This document shows positions 16,460 through 25,283 of a stretch of DNA of 45,471 nt, piece after piece (the stretch's first letter is position 1; the number at the start of each line of letters is the position of its first letter). The stretch spans positions 1 to 45,471 of the forward strand of contig JAEWPN010000264.1 in NCBI GenBank assembly GCA_023399455.1, given 5' to 3'. Source of the DNA: Bacillota bacterium. GTDB taxonomy: Bacteria > Bacillota > Clostridia > Lachnospirales > Lachnospiraceae. A program made the position numbers and the translations under genes. The notes under the pieces are model-generated. The model made no database searches. It saw only the letters and a program-made list of their open reading frames with translations, and was not told the DNA's origin.

Positions 16460-17536
16460 ATGGATGAGAGAGAAATGATGGTTCATGGAGGAGATATTTA
16501 TCGGAAGAAAATAGATATTGATTTTTCCGTAAATATCAATCCTCTCGGTATGCCGGAGAGAGTGGAGGAAGCGCTGCAAAAAGCACTAGCAGATTGCGGA
16601 AGGTATCCTGATATCCGGGCTGAGGAGCTGCGGTATGCCATTGAAAAAATGAACGGAATAAATAAGCAGCACGTTCTTTGCGGAAACGGAGCGTCGGAAC
16701 TGTTTCTTGCAATTGTACACGGAATAAAGCCGAAAAAGACCATGATACCGGTGCCTTCCTTTTATGGCTATGAACATGCGGCGAGGGCGGCGGGAGGCGA
16801 AATCCTTTTTTATGAAATGAAAGAGGAAACAGGCTTTTGTTTACAGCCGGATTTTCCGGAGGCTTTGGAGGAGGAAATGGATCTGCTCTTTTTGGCAAAT
16901 CCCAATAATCCTGTGGGCAATGTAATAAATACCGGCTTGCTGGAGGAGATTCTAAGGACGTGTCTGGAAAAAGATATAGCGGTGGTTATGGATGAATGTT
17001 TTTTGGAATTTACGGGAGATGATGATGAAAGGTCATTAAAATCACAGTTGAAAGAATATCCTAACTTGATCATAGTCCGCTCATTCACTAAGATTTTTGC
17101 AATGCCGGGGGTAAGGCTCGGATACTTATTTTGCGGCAACCAGGAAATGCTGGAGCAGATTGGAAATCAGCTGCCGGAATGGAATCTGTCCGTATTGGCC
17201 CAGGCGGCGGGAATACAAGCGTGCAAGGAAACGGAGTATGTGAAGAGGACGGCCGGACTTGTGAAAAGAGAACGGGAATACATGAGGGATGAACTTGAGA
17301 AAGCGGGAATAGAGGTATTTCCCTCCGAGACGGATTATCTGCTCATATATTCTTCTCTGCCCCTGTATGAGAAACTATTGGAACATAAGATACTGATTCG
17401 CGACTGCAGCAATTTCAGAGGAATGAGAAAGGGATTTTACCGCTTGGCGGTAAAGAGCCATGAGGAAAATGAAATGCTGCTTCATGCGGTAGGAAAAATC
17501 GAGGAGGCAGCAAGAGTGAGGAGTAAGGATGAATGA
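16460..17536 (+). CDS. cobD: Threonine-phosphate decarboxylase (PLP-dependent)
   Basis: The 358-residue class I/II aminotransferase-fold protein matches CobD, which decarboxylates L-threonine phosphate to (R)-1-amino-2-propanol phosphate for CbiB. The N-terminus HGGDIYRKKIDIDFSVNINP and the PLP lysine Lys211 (RSFTKIFAMPGVRLGY) are characteristic. NPNNPVG in the middle is the usual cofactor and substrate loop. A histidinol-phosphate aminotransferase would look similar, but the HGGD start and the position next to cbiB favour CobD. Its last 8 bases overlap cbiC. The threonine kinase that would supply the substrate is not in the window. Confidence 0.92.
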   Translation: MDEREMMVHGGDIYRKKIDIDFSVNINPLGMPERVEEALQKALADCGRYPDIRAEELRYAIEKMNGINKQHVLCGNGASELFLAIVHGIKPKKTMIPVPSFYGYEHAARAAGGEILFYEMKEETGFCLQPDFPEALEEEMDLLFLANPNNPVGNVINTGLLEEILRTCLEKDIAVVMDECFLEFTGDDDERSLKSQLKEYPNLIIVRSFTKIFAMPGVRLGYLFCGNQEMLEQIGNQLPEWNLSVLAQAAGIQACKETEYVKRTAGLVKREREYMRDELEKAGIEVFPSETDYLLIYSSLPLYEKLLEHKILIRDCSNFRGMRKGFYRLAVKSHEENEMLLHAVGKIEEAARVRSKDE

Positions 17537-18164
17537 GCTTCAATTTGTTCTTCCGGAAGAAATCGAGAAACGAAGCTTCGAAATTATTTCGGAAGAGCTT
17601 AAGGAAAGAAATATCCTTTTGAAAAAGGATCAGGAAATGGTAATAAAACGTGTGATCCATACCAGCGCCGACTTCGAGTATGCGGATACTATGGCTTTTT
17701 CCGAAGACGCTGTGAATAAAGCGAAGGAGCTGATCCGAAACGGAGCGCATATCGTAACGGATACTAATATGGCGCTTGCCGGAATCAATAAAAAGATATT
17801 GGGAGGCTTCGGCGGAGAGGCACATTGCTTTATGGCGTGGGAGAGAACCGCAAAGCTGGCGAAGGAGAGCAATACGACCAGAGCGGCGGTGAGCATGGAG
17901 CTTGCGGGAGAAATTGGCAAGCCTTTGATCTTCGCAGTGGGGAATGCTCCTACCGCACTTGTGCGATTGTATGAAATGATAGAAGCAAAAGTATTAATAC
18001 CGGAATTCATAATCGGTGTTCCGGTGGGTTTTGTTAATGTGGTGGCGGCCAAGGAGCTGATCATGAGGACGGAGGTTCCCTATATCGTCAACCGGGGCAG
18101 GAAGGGTGGAAGCAATGTGGCAGCGGCTATCTGCAACGCTATTTTATATGAATTGGGAAGGTGA
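17529..18164 (+). CDS. cbiC: Cobalt-precorrin-8 methylmutase
   Basis: The 211-residue CbiC moves the methyl group from C-11 to C-12, converting cobalt-precorrin-8 to cobyrinic acid. The catalytic histidine is visible as His44 in RVIHTSADFEY. Other family segments are TDTNMALAGINK and VGNAPTALVRLYEM, and GVPVGFVNVVAAKE lies near the C-terminus. It overlaps cobD by 8 bases and is followed by cbiD after 3 bases. Length and motifs are all typical. Confidence 0.95.
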   Translation: MNELQFVLPEEIEKRSFEIISEELKERNILLKKDQEMVIKRVIHTSADFEYADTMAFSEDAVNKAKELIRNGAHIVTDTNMALAGINKKILGGFGGEAHCFMAWERTAKLAKESNTTRAAVSMELAGEIGKPLIFAVGNAPTALVRLYEMIEAKVLIPEFIIGVPVGFVNVVAAKELIMRTEVPYIVNRGRKGGSNVAAAICNAILYELGR

Positions 18165-18167
18165 GCG

Positions 18168-19292
18168 ATGAGATACGGCTTTACGACGGGAAGCTGCGCC
18201 GCGGCGGCGGCTAAGGCAGCAGCCTATATGCTGCTGACCGGTATGGAAAAAACGAAAATCAGTATCGATACTCCTAAGGGAATTATCTATAAAGCCTCGA
18301 TAGAAGAAATTACCAGAGAGGAAGCGCGGGTTTCCTGCGCCGTGAGAAAGGATGGAGGAGACGATCCGGACATTACCACGGGAGCCCTTGTGTTTGCGGA
18401 AGTTTCCATAAAAGCGCCTGATACGGAGGGGAAGAGCGCACGCATTTTCATCGATGGAGGAACTGGAGTCGGAAGGGTGACGAAGCCCGGACTGGATCAG
18501 CCGGTGGGAAATGCGGCAATCAATCATGTGCCCCGGGAAATGATTGAGCGGGAAGTGCTTCAGGTATGTGAGCTTGTGGACTTCAAAGGTTGTCTGTCCG
18601 TCATTATTTCGGTGCCTGAGGGAGAGGCTCTGGCGGGAAGGACTTTTAATCCCCGCCTGGGAATTACGGGGGGCATCTCCATTCTCGGCACCACGGGAAT
18701 CGTAGAGCCTATGAGCAGTAAGGCCTTACTGGATACTATCCGTACGGAGTTAAGTGTGAAGAAGGCATCAGGTGCGAAGGCGGTAGCGGTATCGCCGGGA
18801 AACTATGGTCTGGATTATATGAAGCGGGCCTACGGATACGATCTGGATAAAAGTGTGAAGTGCAGCAACTTTATCGGCGATACCATCGATATGGCTGCCG
18901 AAGCGGGCTTTCGGGAAATGTTGTTGACCGGGCATATCGGAAAACTGGTCAAGCTGTCCGGCGGAATGCTGAACACCCATTCCAAGAATGGAGACTGCCG
19001 GATGGAGCTGCTTGCGGCAGCAGGAATAGAAGCGAGTATAGATGCCGGGGCGGCAAAGGAAATCCTTAGCTGCGTGGCCACAGAGTCGGCCGTCTCGATA
19101 CTGAAGGCTGCCGGAAGGCTTGAGATGGCAATGGATATCGTGATGGGAAAAGCACAGGGATATTTGGCGAAGAGAGCAGATGGCAGGCTTCGTATAGAAT
19201 GTATTATGTATGCCAACGATTACGGCGAGCTGGTAAAGAGCGAAGGTGCACAGGAATTGCTCCTTAAGATAAAAAACCAGGAGTTACAGTAA
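18168..19292 (+). CDS. cbiD: Cobalt-precorrin-5B C1-methyltransferase
   Basis: The 374-residue CbiD is specific to the oxygen-independent route and methylates C-1 of cobalt-precorrin-5B. The diagnostic N-terminus RYGFTTGSCAAAAAKAAAY begins at residue 2. GITGGISILGTTGIVEPMS in the middle and HIGKLVKLSGGMLNTHS further on are strong family signatures. The gene starts 3 bases after cbiC. Its presence, rather than that of cobF/cobG, shows the anaerobic pathway. Confidence 0.96.
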   Translation: MRYGFTTGSCAAAAAKAAAYMLLTGMEKTKISIDTPKGIIYKASIEEITREEARVSCAVRKDGGDDPDITTGALVFAEVSIKAPDTEGKSARIFIDGGTGVGRVTKPGLDQPVGNAAINHVPREMIEREVLQVCELVDFKGCLSVIISVPEGEALAGRTFNPRLGITGGISILGTTGIVEPMSSKALLDTIRTELSVKKASGAKAVAVSPGNYGLDYMKRAYGYDLDKSVKCSNFIGDTIDMAAEAGFREMLLTGHIGKLVKLSGGMLNTHSKNGDCRMELLAAAGIEASIDAGAAKEILSCVATESAVSILKAAGRLEMAMDIVMGKAQGYLAKRADGRLRIECIMYANDYGELVKSEGAQELLLKIKNQELQ

Positions 19293-19320
19293 TGGCAATT
19301 GAAAAGGAGAGGTAAGCCTT

Positions 19321-20085
19321 ATGATTTATTTTGTGGGAGCGGGAACCGGGGCGCCGGATCTGATAACAGTAAGAGGGAAGCGCCTGCTTGAAGAGGCAGA
19401 TGTGATAATTTATGCGGGTTCCCTGGTAAATCCGGAGCTGTTAAGCTATGGGAAAGAAAGCTGCAGTGTTTACAACAGCGCAGAAATGACCTTGGAGGAA
19501 GTGATGGCTGTCATGGAAGCTGCCGAAAGGGAAGGAAAGAAAACGGTGCGGCTCCATACGGGCGACCCCAGCATCTATGGTGCGGTTCGAGAGCAGATGG
19601 ATATTTTGGAGGAATGGAACATTCCTTATGAAAGCTGCCCCGGTGTCAGTGCCTGTTTCGGAGCGGCTGCTTCTCTGAATTTGGAATATACGCTGCCTGG
19701 GATATCTCAAAGCCTGATCATCACGAGGATGGAGGGAAAAACTGCCGTTCCGGCAAAGGAAAGCATTGAAAGCTTCGCAGCGCATCAGGCCTCTATGGCG
19801 GTTTATTTAAGCAGCGGGATGACGGGGGAATTGAGCAGATGCCTTATAGAGGGCGGCTACAGCGAAAGGACTCCTGCAGCCATTGTATACAAAGCCACAT
19901 GGCCGGAAGAAAAAAAGTATATCTGTACGGTAGGAACTTTGGAGGAGACGGCGAAAGCCTATGAGATTACAAAAACAGCTTTGATTCTCGTAGGAGACGT
20001 TATCGCCCATGAGCGGTATAAACGATCCAGATTGTATGCACCGGATTTTGAAACAGAATTTCGAGGGAGAAAAAGTGGAACGTAA
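19321..20085 (+). CDS. cbiF: Cobalt-precorrin-4 C11-methyltransferase
   Basis: The 254-residue SAM-dependent tetrapyrrole methylase matches CbiF/CobM. It opens with the SAM-binding loop YFVGAGTGAPDLITVRG (residues 3-19). RLHTGDPSIYGAVREQMD (about residue 80) and the ITRMEGKT segment near residue 140 distinguish CbiF from related methylases. The gene overlaps the GTG start of cbiG by 11 bases. The GAGGAG-like site upstream and the family-normal start support ATG 19321. Confidence 0.95.
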   Translation: MIYFVGAGTGAPDLITVRGKRLLEEADVIIYAGSLVNPELLSYGKESCSVYNSAEMTLEEVMAVMEAAEREGKKTVRLHTGDPSIYGAVREQMDILEEWNIPYESCPGVSACFGAAASLNLEYTLPGISQSLIITRMEGKTAVPAKESIESFAAHQASMAVYLSSGMTGELSRCLIEGGYSERTPAAIVYKATWPEEKKYICTVGTLEETAKAYEITKTALILVGDVIAHERYKRSRLYAPDFETEFRGRKSGT

Positions 20086-21139
20086 ATGCGTTAGTGTAAT
20101 CAGCTTTACCGAACGAGGGATGAAACTGTCGGAGGAAATGAAGGATAGGATCAAAGAGAGTATGCATGCTTCCTTGTATACAAAGTGGCACAAATACACA
20201 GGTGAAAAGGCAGAAGTGATCTTCTGCGAAGAAAGCCTTTTTTCCTGGACCCAAAATTGTTTTTTTTATAAGCGGCCGGTTATTTTTATCGGAGCCTGCG
20301 GCATTGCGGTACGGGCGATCGCCCCTTTTGTAAGGGACAAGCTGCAGGATATTCCCGTACTTGTCGTGGATGAGGCAGGGCAGTTTGTCATTCCGCTTTT
20401 GTCAGGGCATTTTGGGGGAGCATGTGAGCTGGCGGAAGAAATTGCCGGGATTATGGGAATGACTGCTGTCATCACTACTGCAACGGACGTGAACCAGATG
20501 TTCGCCGTAGATGTGTTTGCCAGACAGAATCATCTGGTTATTTGCAACAGAGAAGGCATAAAGGAAATATCTGCGGCCGTTCTTGCGAAAGAAAAGGTGT
20601 CTTTTGCAATCGACGGATCCTATGAGGGAAGATTGCCGGAAGAGCTTACCCTTGCAAAACCGGGAGAAAAAAACGTTTCCATCCTTCTGTCTCCTTATGA
20701 AAAAGAGGAAATAACGGCAGTGCTGTATCTTGTGCCACGGGTCTTTGTAATAGGAATCGGATGCAGACGGGGAAAGACAGCCGCTGAAATAGAGGCCGCG
20801 GTAGATGAATATTTGAAGCAAACAAAGATAAGGGCAGAAGCGGTTGCAGGCATTGCCTCCATCGATGTGAAGAAGGAGGAAAAGGGGCTTTGTGAGCTTT
20901 CGGAAAATTATGACTGGAGATTCCAGACCTTTTCCAAGGAGGAATTAGAAAGTGTTCCCGGTGATTATAAGGCTTCTTCCTTCGTGAAGTCTATGGTGGG
21001 CGTGGATAACGTCTGCGAACGGGCTGCTATGGCAGCCTGCAAAGAAGGAGCGGAGCTGGTGCTCGGCAAGCAGGTACAAAATGGAATTACAGTAGCGATA
21101 GCGATGAGAAAATGGAGTGTATTATTTGATGAAGCATAA
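20075..21139 (+). CDS. cbiG: Cobalt-precorrin-5A hydrolase
   Basis: The 354-residue CbiG opens the delta-lactone of cobalt-precorrin-5A and releases acetaldehyde. The core segment FIGACGIAVRAIAPF through SGHFGGACELA is typical of the central domain. The C-terminal domain begins near residue 225 (RVFVIGIGCRRGKTAAEIE). An ATG at 20009 would give a longer frame deep inside cbiF. I chose GTG 20075 because GAGGGAG lies just upstream and homologues begin with a short lead into VSVISFTERG. Its end overlaps cbiH. Confidence 0.94.
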   Translation: MERKCVSVISFTERGMKLSEEMKDRIKESMHASLYTKWHKYTGEKAEVIFCEESLFSWTQNCFFYKRPVIFIGACGIAVRAIAPFVRDKLQDIPVLVVDEAGQFVIPLLSGHFGGACELAEEIAGIMGMTAVITTATDVNQMFAVDVFARQNHLVICNREGIKEISAAVLAKEKVSFAIDGSYEGRLPEELTLAKPGEKNVSILLSPYEKEEITAVLYLVPRVFVIGIGCRRGKTAAEIEAAVDEYLKQTKIRAEAVAGIASIDVKKEEKGLCELSENYDWRFQTFSKEELESVPGDYKASSFVKSMVGVDNVCERAAMAACKEGAELVLGKQVQNGITVAIAMRKWSVLFDEA

Positions 21140-21860
21140 AATTTACGTGATGGGAATAGGACCGGGCAGTGAGGAAATGATGAGCGTTCAGGCTATCCGG
21201 ATATTGGAGGAATGCGATGTCATCGTCGGCTATCCCGTTTATCTGGACTTGCTTAGGGAGCGGTTCGGTCATAAAGAATTTCTTTCCACACCCATGCGGC
21301 GGGAGGCAGAGAGGTGTCTGCTATGCTTTGCGGAGGCGAGAAAAGGGAAAAACACGGCGCTGGTATGCAGCGGTGATGCAGGAGTATACGGTATGGCCTC
21401 GCTGATGTATGAAATCGGAGGCGCATATCCCGATTGTGAGCTTGAGATCATTCCGGGAATTACGGCTGCTAACAGCGGAGCCGCACTGTTAGGTGCTCCG
21501 CTGAACCATGATTATTGTGTTATAAGTCTAAGCGACCTGCTCACTCCCTGGGAAAAAATAGAAAAAAGGCTTCGTGCCGCGGCTGCGGGTGATTTCTGTA
21601 TAGCGTTGTATAATCCGTCCAGTCATAAAAGAGCGGACTATTTAAAAAAGGCCTGTGAGATCCTGCTGGAAGTGATCGAAGAGAAAAGGGCCTGCGGCTT
21701 CGTGGAAAATATCGGACGAGAGGGAACAAAAGTCACCGTATGTTCTCTTAAGGAGCTTTCAGACGCGCAGGTAAATATGTTCACGACCGTCTTTATCGGA
21801 AATTCCCAGACCGAAATGAGAGAGGATAAGCTGATTACGAAAAGAGGGTACCGGTTATGA
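21129..21860 (+). CDS. cbiH: Cobalt-precorrin-3 C17-methyltransferase
   Basis: The 243-residue tetrapyrrole methylase matches CbiH/CobJ. It carries the SAM loop VMGIGPGSEEMMSVQAI (residues 7-23), CSGDAGVYGMASLMYE (about residue 79) and IPGITAANSGAALLGAPL (about residues 105-122). It methylates C-17 and contracts the ring. Possible starts are GTG 21117, TTG 21126 and ATG 21129. The ATG is preferred because it gives the usual short lead to the first strand. Its stop overlaps the next gene by 4 bases. Confidence 0.94.
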   Translation: MKHKIYVMGIGPGSEEMMSVQAIRILEECDVIVGYPVYLDLLRERFGHKEFLSTPMRREAERCLLCFAEARKGKNTALVCSGDAGVYGMASLMYEIGGAYPDCELEIIPGITAANSGAALLGAPLNHDYCVISLSDLLTPWEKIEKRLRAAAAGDFCIALYNPSSHKRADYLKKACEILLEVIEEKRACGFVENIGREGTKVTVCSLKELSDAQVNMFTTVFIGNSQTEMREDKLITKRGYRL

Positions 21861-23920
21861 AACCAGAGAAAAAGCAAATTCTCATATTCGGCGGGACAAC
21901 AGAAGGAAGAAGGCTGGCAGAAAGCATGTGCGCAGCGGGTTTCTTTTGTACGGTATCTGTGGCGACGCAGTACGGAGAACAGGTTATGGAGGAAATGCCT
22001 GCGCTTACCCTCCATAGAGGAAGAATGGATGCCGGGCAGATGGAGGAATTCATAAAGAAAGGCAGATTCTTTGCGGTTGTAGATGCCACTCACCCTTTTG
22101 CCGTGGAGGTGTCTGAAAATATACGAAAGAGCCTTTCCGGAATGTCTTTGCCGTATATTCGCCTAAAAAGAGACACAGGTATCGAGGAAACGGAAGGGAA
22201 GAACCTTCGTTGGTTTCGAGATATGGAATCCTGCGGGGAGGCACTGCAGGAAACAACAGGCAATGTGCTTTTGACAACAGGAAGTAAGGATTTGAGTGCT
22301 TTTAGCAAAGAGGAATTGAGAAAACGCCTTTATGTAAGGGTGCTTCCAAACGAAGAAAGCATAGCCCTTTGTGAAAAGCAGGGAATATGCGGGAAGCAGA
22401 TCATAGCCATGCAAGGGCCTTTTTCCACGGAAATGAACGAAGCGATCATAAGACAGTTTCACATATCATATCTGGTGACGAAGGAAAGCGGGAATACCGG
22501 CGGATTTTATGAAAAGGTAAAAGCTGCCGGCAATGCCGGAATACCGGTAATGGTAATCGGCAATCCCGAGAAGGAAGAGCAAGGCTTTTCTTATGAAGAG
22601 GCAGCGGAGGAAATATACCGGCTGGCAGGAGAAAAACCCGAAAGTCCGAAACTAATGGTATCTCTGATAGGAATAGGAATGGGAGCAGAAGGTCTTCTGA
22701 CTCTTGAAGCAAAGGAGAAAATACAACGTGCGGATGTGATTTTCGGCGCGCAGCGACTGCTTGAGGAAGTAGGCGAAGAGAAAGAGAAGTATCCGTATTA
22801 TCTGGCGGCAGATATTATTCCCAGGCTGGCGGATATGGTAGAAAAGGGGGACAGGTACAGGCCCTGTATCAAAGCCGCGGTTCTTTTCTCCGGCGATACC
22901 GGATTCTACAGCGGTGCGTCAAAGCTTTATGAGGAACTGAAAAAGGAAACGAAGGAAAAACGATTGAGAGCGGATGTTGAAATGCTGTCCGGAATCTCCT
23001 CCATGTCCTATCTGGCCGCTAAAGCACGGATGAACTGGCAGGACGCAGCTGTCATAAGCCTCCATGGAAGAAAAGCGAATATTATGGAGACGGTAAGGCG
23101 GGAGAAAAAGACTTTTGTGCTCGTTTCCGGGCTTGAAGATATGAAATATTTGGGAGAGCTGTTTTCCGGTGAAGAATGGAACGGACTAAGGATTACTGCG
23201 GGATACCGTCTTTCCTATCCGGAAGAGGAAATCATGGTGCTTACACCGTCCATGTGCGGGAGCCTGGAAAAGGAAGGGCTTTACTGTTGCTTTATAGTGA
23301 ACGAAAGGACGGCGGCTCAGAAAGTTTCCCATGGGTTGAAGGATGCATCTTTTCTTAGGGGAAGTACACCCATGACGAAGGAGGAGGTAAGGGAAATTTC
23401 CATTTGTAAGCTTGCTCTTGAAAAGAACTCCGTTCTCTATGATGTGGGCAGCGGAACCGGCTCAGTCTCCGTAGAATGTGCCCGCTTATCCGATGAGATA
23501 CAAGTGTACGCTATAGAAAGTGATAGAGAGGCCGTGGAGTTGCTTGGGAAAAACAGCGATCTTTTCGGACTTACAAATATCGAGGTCATTGAAGCGCAGG
23601 CACCGGAGGGAATGGGGCCTCTTCCGGCACCGACCCACGCGTTCATCGGAGGAAGCGGAGGCAAAATGAGAGAGATTCTGAAGGTTCTGTATGAGAAAAA
23701 TCCGTCTCTTCGAGTGGTTATAAATGTGATTACTCTGGAGACTTTGGGAGAGATAACCGATTTGCTGAAGGAATTCCCGGTAAAAGAAGAGGACATCGTT
23801 CAGGTACAGATAAGCCGGGCGAAAAAAGCAGGGCCATATCATTTGATGCAGGCGGAGAATCCAATTTATATCATTTCATTTAATTTTCTAGAGGGGCTGA
23901 CAGAAAATGAAAACACCTAG
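21857..23920 (+). CDS. cbiJET: Trifunctional fusion CbiJ-CbiE-CbiT
   Basis: This 687-residue protein joins three pathway enzymes. Residues about 1-260 are cobalt-precorrin-6A reductase CbiJ (ILIFGGTTEGRRLAE start, and VVDATHPFAVEVSENI). Residues about 264-475 are a tetrapyrrole methylase of the CbiE type, which methylates C-5 (MVSLIGIGMGAEGLLTLEA, FSGDTGFYSGASKLYEEL). Residues about 490-687 are CbiT, the C-15 methyltransferase/decarboxylase (FLRGSTPMTKEEVR, and SAM motif YDVGSGTGSVSVECA). CbiE-CbiT fusions (CobL) are well known; an added reductase is less usual. No stop or frameshift interrupts it. It overlaps cbiH and cbiA at either end. Confidence 0.93.
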   Translation: MKPEKKQILIFGGTTEGRRLAESMCAAGFFCTVSVATQYGEQVMEEMPALTLHRGRMDAGQMEEFIKKGRFFAVVDATHPFAVEVSENIRKSLSGMSLPYIRLKRDTGIEETEGKNLRWFRDMESCGEALQETTGNVLLTTGSKDLSAFSKEELRKRLYVRVLPNEESIALCEKQGICGKQIIAMQGPFSTEMNEAIIRQFHISYLVTKESGNTGGFYEKVKAAGNAGIPVMVIGNPEKEEQGFSYEEAAEEIYRLAGEKPESPKLMVSLIGIGMGAEGLLTLEAKEKIQRADVIFGAQRLLEEVGEEKEKYPYYLAADIIPRLADMVEKGDRYRPCIKAAVLFSGDTGFYSGASKLYEELKKETKEKRLRADVEMLSGISSMSYLAAKARMNWQDAAVISLHGRKANIMETVRREKKTFVLVSGLEDMKYLGELFSGEEWNGLRITAGYRLSYPEEEIMVLTPSMCGSLEKEGLYCCFIVNERTAAQKVSHGLKDASFLRGSTPMTKEEVREISICKLALEKNSVLYDVGSGTGSVSVECARLSDEIQVYAIESDREAVELLGKNSDLFGLTNIEVIEAQAPEGMGPLPAPTHAFIGGSGGKMREILKVLYEKNPSLRVVINVITLETLGEITDLLKEFPVKEEDIVQVQISRAKKAGPYHLMQAENPIYIISFNFLEGLTENENT

Positions 23921-25283
23921 AATTATGATTGCCGCCACGGGAAGCGGGAGCGGTAAAACGACCGTAACCTGTGCACTTTTGCAGGCAATTGTCGATATGG
24001 GAAAAACGGCAGCAGCGTTTAAGTGCGGGCCGGATTATATAGATCCGATGTTTCACAAAAAAATATTGGGGATTCCGTCAAAAAATCTGGATGCTTACTT
24101 TACGGAGGATGGACTTACGAGGACACTTTTTATGGAGGATGCAGCCGGAAAGGATATTTCTGTCATAGAAGGGGTTATGGGCCTTTTTGACGGTCTTTCA
24201 GGAATAAGGGAAGAAGCCTCCTCCTATCATTTGGCAAAGGTGACGAAAACCCCCATTGTTCTGGTCATAGACGCTCATGGCATGGGCAGATCTCTGATTC
24301 CCCTTATCGCGGGGTTTCTGCAATACGACAGCGAACATTTGATCGGCGGAATTATTTTGAATAAAATCACAAAAATGTTCTATGAATTGATCGGGCCGGA
24401 AATTGAAAGAGAGTTGTCCGTTAAGGTAATCGGCTATTTTCCTTTGCAGAAGGATCTGAATATAGAGAGCAGGCACTTAGGACTGAAGCTTCCTGAGGAG
24501 ACGAAGAGTTTGCAATACAGGATAAAAAGAGCTGCTGAGGTGTTAAAGGATTCCGTAGATATGGAAGCACTTTTCTCTCTTTCGGAAGAAGCGGTGGAAC
24601 TGGAAGAGGAAGAGCATCTTTCTGATAAGGAGCGGATTTCCGTAAATCGTCAGATATCCATCGGAATAGCGATGGACGAAGCCTTCTGTTTTTATTATGA
24701 AGATAATTTGAGGCTGCTGCAAAGGGCGGGAGCGCGGCTTGTACCGTTTTCTCCGTTGAAGGATAAGAGCCTTCCTGAGGGAATCGGAGGCTTCCTCTTG
24801 GGTGGAGGCTATCCCGAGCTGCATGCAGCGACGCTTGCCGGAAATGAAGAGATGAAAAAGTCCGTGCTGCGTGTGGTAAGAGAAGGTATGCCCTCCCTTG
24901 CGGAGTGCGGCGGTTTTATGTATTTGCACGCGGGGATGGAGGATATGGAGAAGAGAAGGTATCCGATGGTGGGCGCGTTGGAAGGGGAATGTCATTATAC
25001 CGGAAAGCTGGTACGGTTCGGTTATATCGAGGTAGCGGAGGAGAAGAATCTTTTTCTGGGAGAGAATGAGAGGATAAAGGGGCATGAGTTCCACTATTTT
25101 GACAGCACGGATAACGGAGCATCGTGCATTGCAAAAAAGCCTGTAACCGGAAGAAACTGGAAGTGCGTCCATACGACGGAAAATTGTTGGTGGGGATTTC
25201 CTCATCTGTATTATTATTCAAATCCTCAATATGTTTATCATTTTATGGAAAGGGCGGCACAATATGCGGATGGAAAGAGATAG
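23907..25283 (+). CDS. cbiA: Cobyrinic acid a,c-diamide synthase
   Basis: The 458-residue CbiA amidates the a and c carboxyls of cobyrinic acid using glutamine and ATP. The N-terminal P-loop is intact (AATGSGSGKTTVTCALLQ, residues 9-26), followed by FKCGPDYIDPMFHKK and EGVMGLFDG. The C-terminal glutaminase domain has the nucleophile Cys334 (SLAECGGFMYL) and, near the end, GFPHLYYYSNP carrying the conserved histidine. It overlaps the preceding fusion gene by 14 bases and the following cbiQ by 20 bases. Confidence 0.95.
   Translation: MKTPRIMIAATGSGSGKTTVTCALLQAIVDMGKTAAAFKCGPDYIDPMFHKKILGIPSKNLDAYFTEDGLTRTLFMEDAAGKDISVIEGVMGLFDGLSGIREEASSYHLAKVTKTPIVLVIDAHGMGRSLIPLIAGFLQYDSEHLIGGIILNKITKMFYELIGPEIERELSVKVIGYFPLQKDLNIESRHLGLKLPEETKSLQYRIKRAAEVLKDSVDMEALFSLSEEAVELEEEEHLSDKERISVNRQISIGIAMDEAFCFYYEDNLRLLQRAGARLVPFSPLKDKSLPEGIGGFLLGGGYPELHAATLAGNEEMKKSVLRVVREGMPSLAECGGFMYLHAGMEDMEKRRYPMVGALEGECHYTGKLVRFGYIEVAEEKNLFLGENERIKGHEFHYFDSTDNGASCIAKKPVTGRNWKCVHTTENCWWGFPHLYYYSNPQYVYHFMERAAQYADGKR

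Noticed and set aside
24543..25205. Minus-strand ORF of 220 codons opposite cbiA
   Set aside because: Lies entirely opposite the conserved cbiA glutaminase domain and has no coding evidence of its own.
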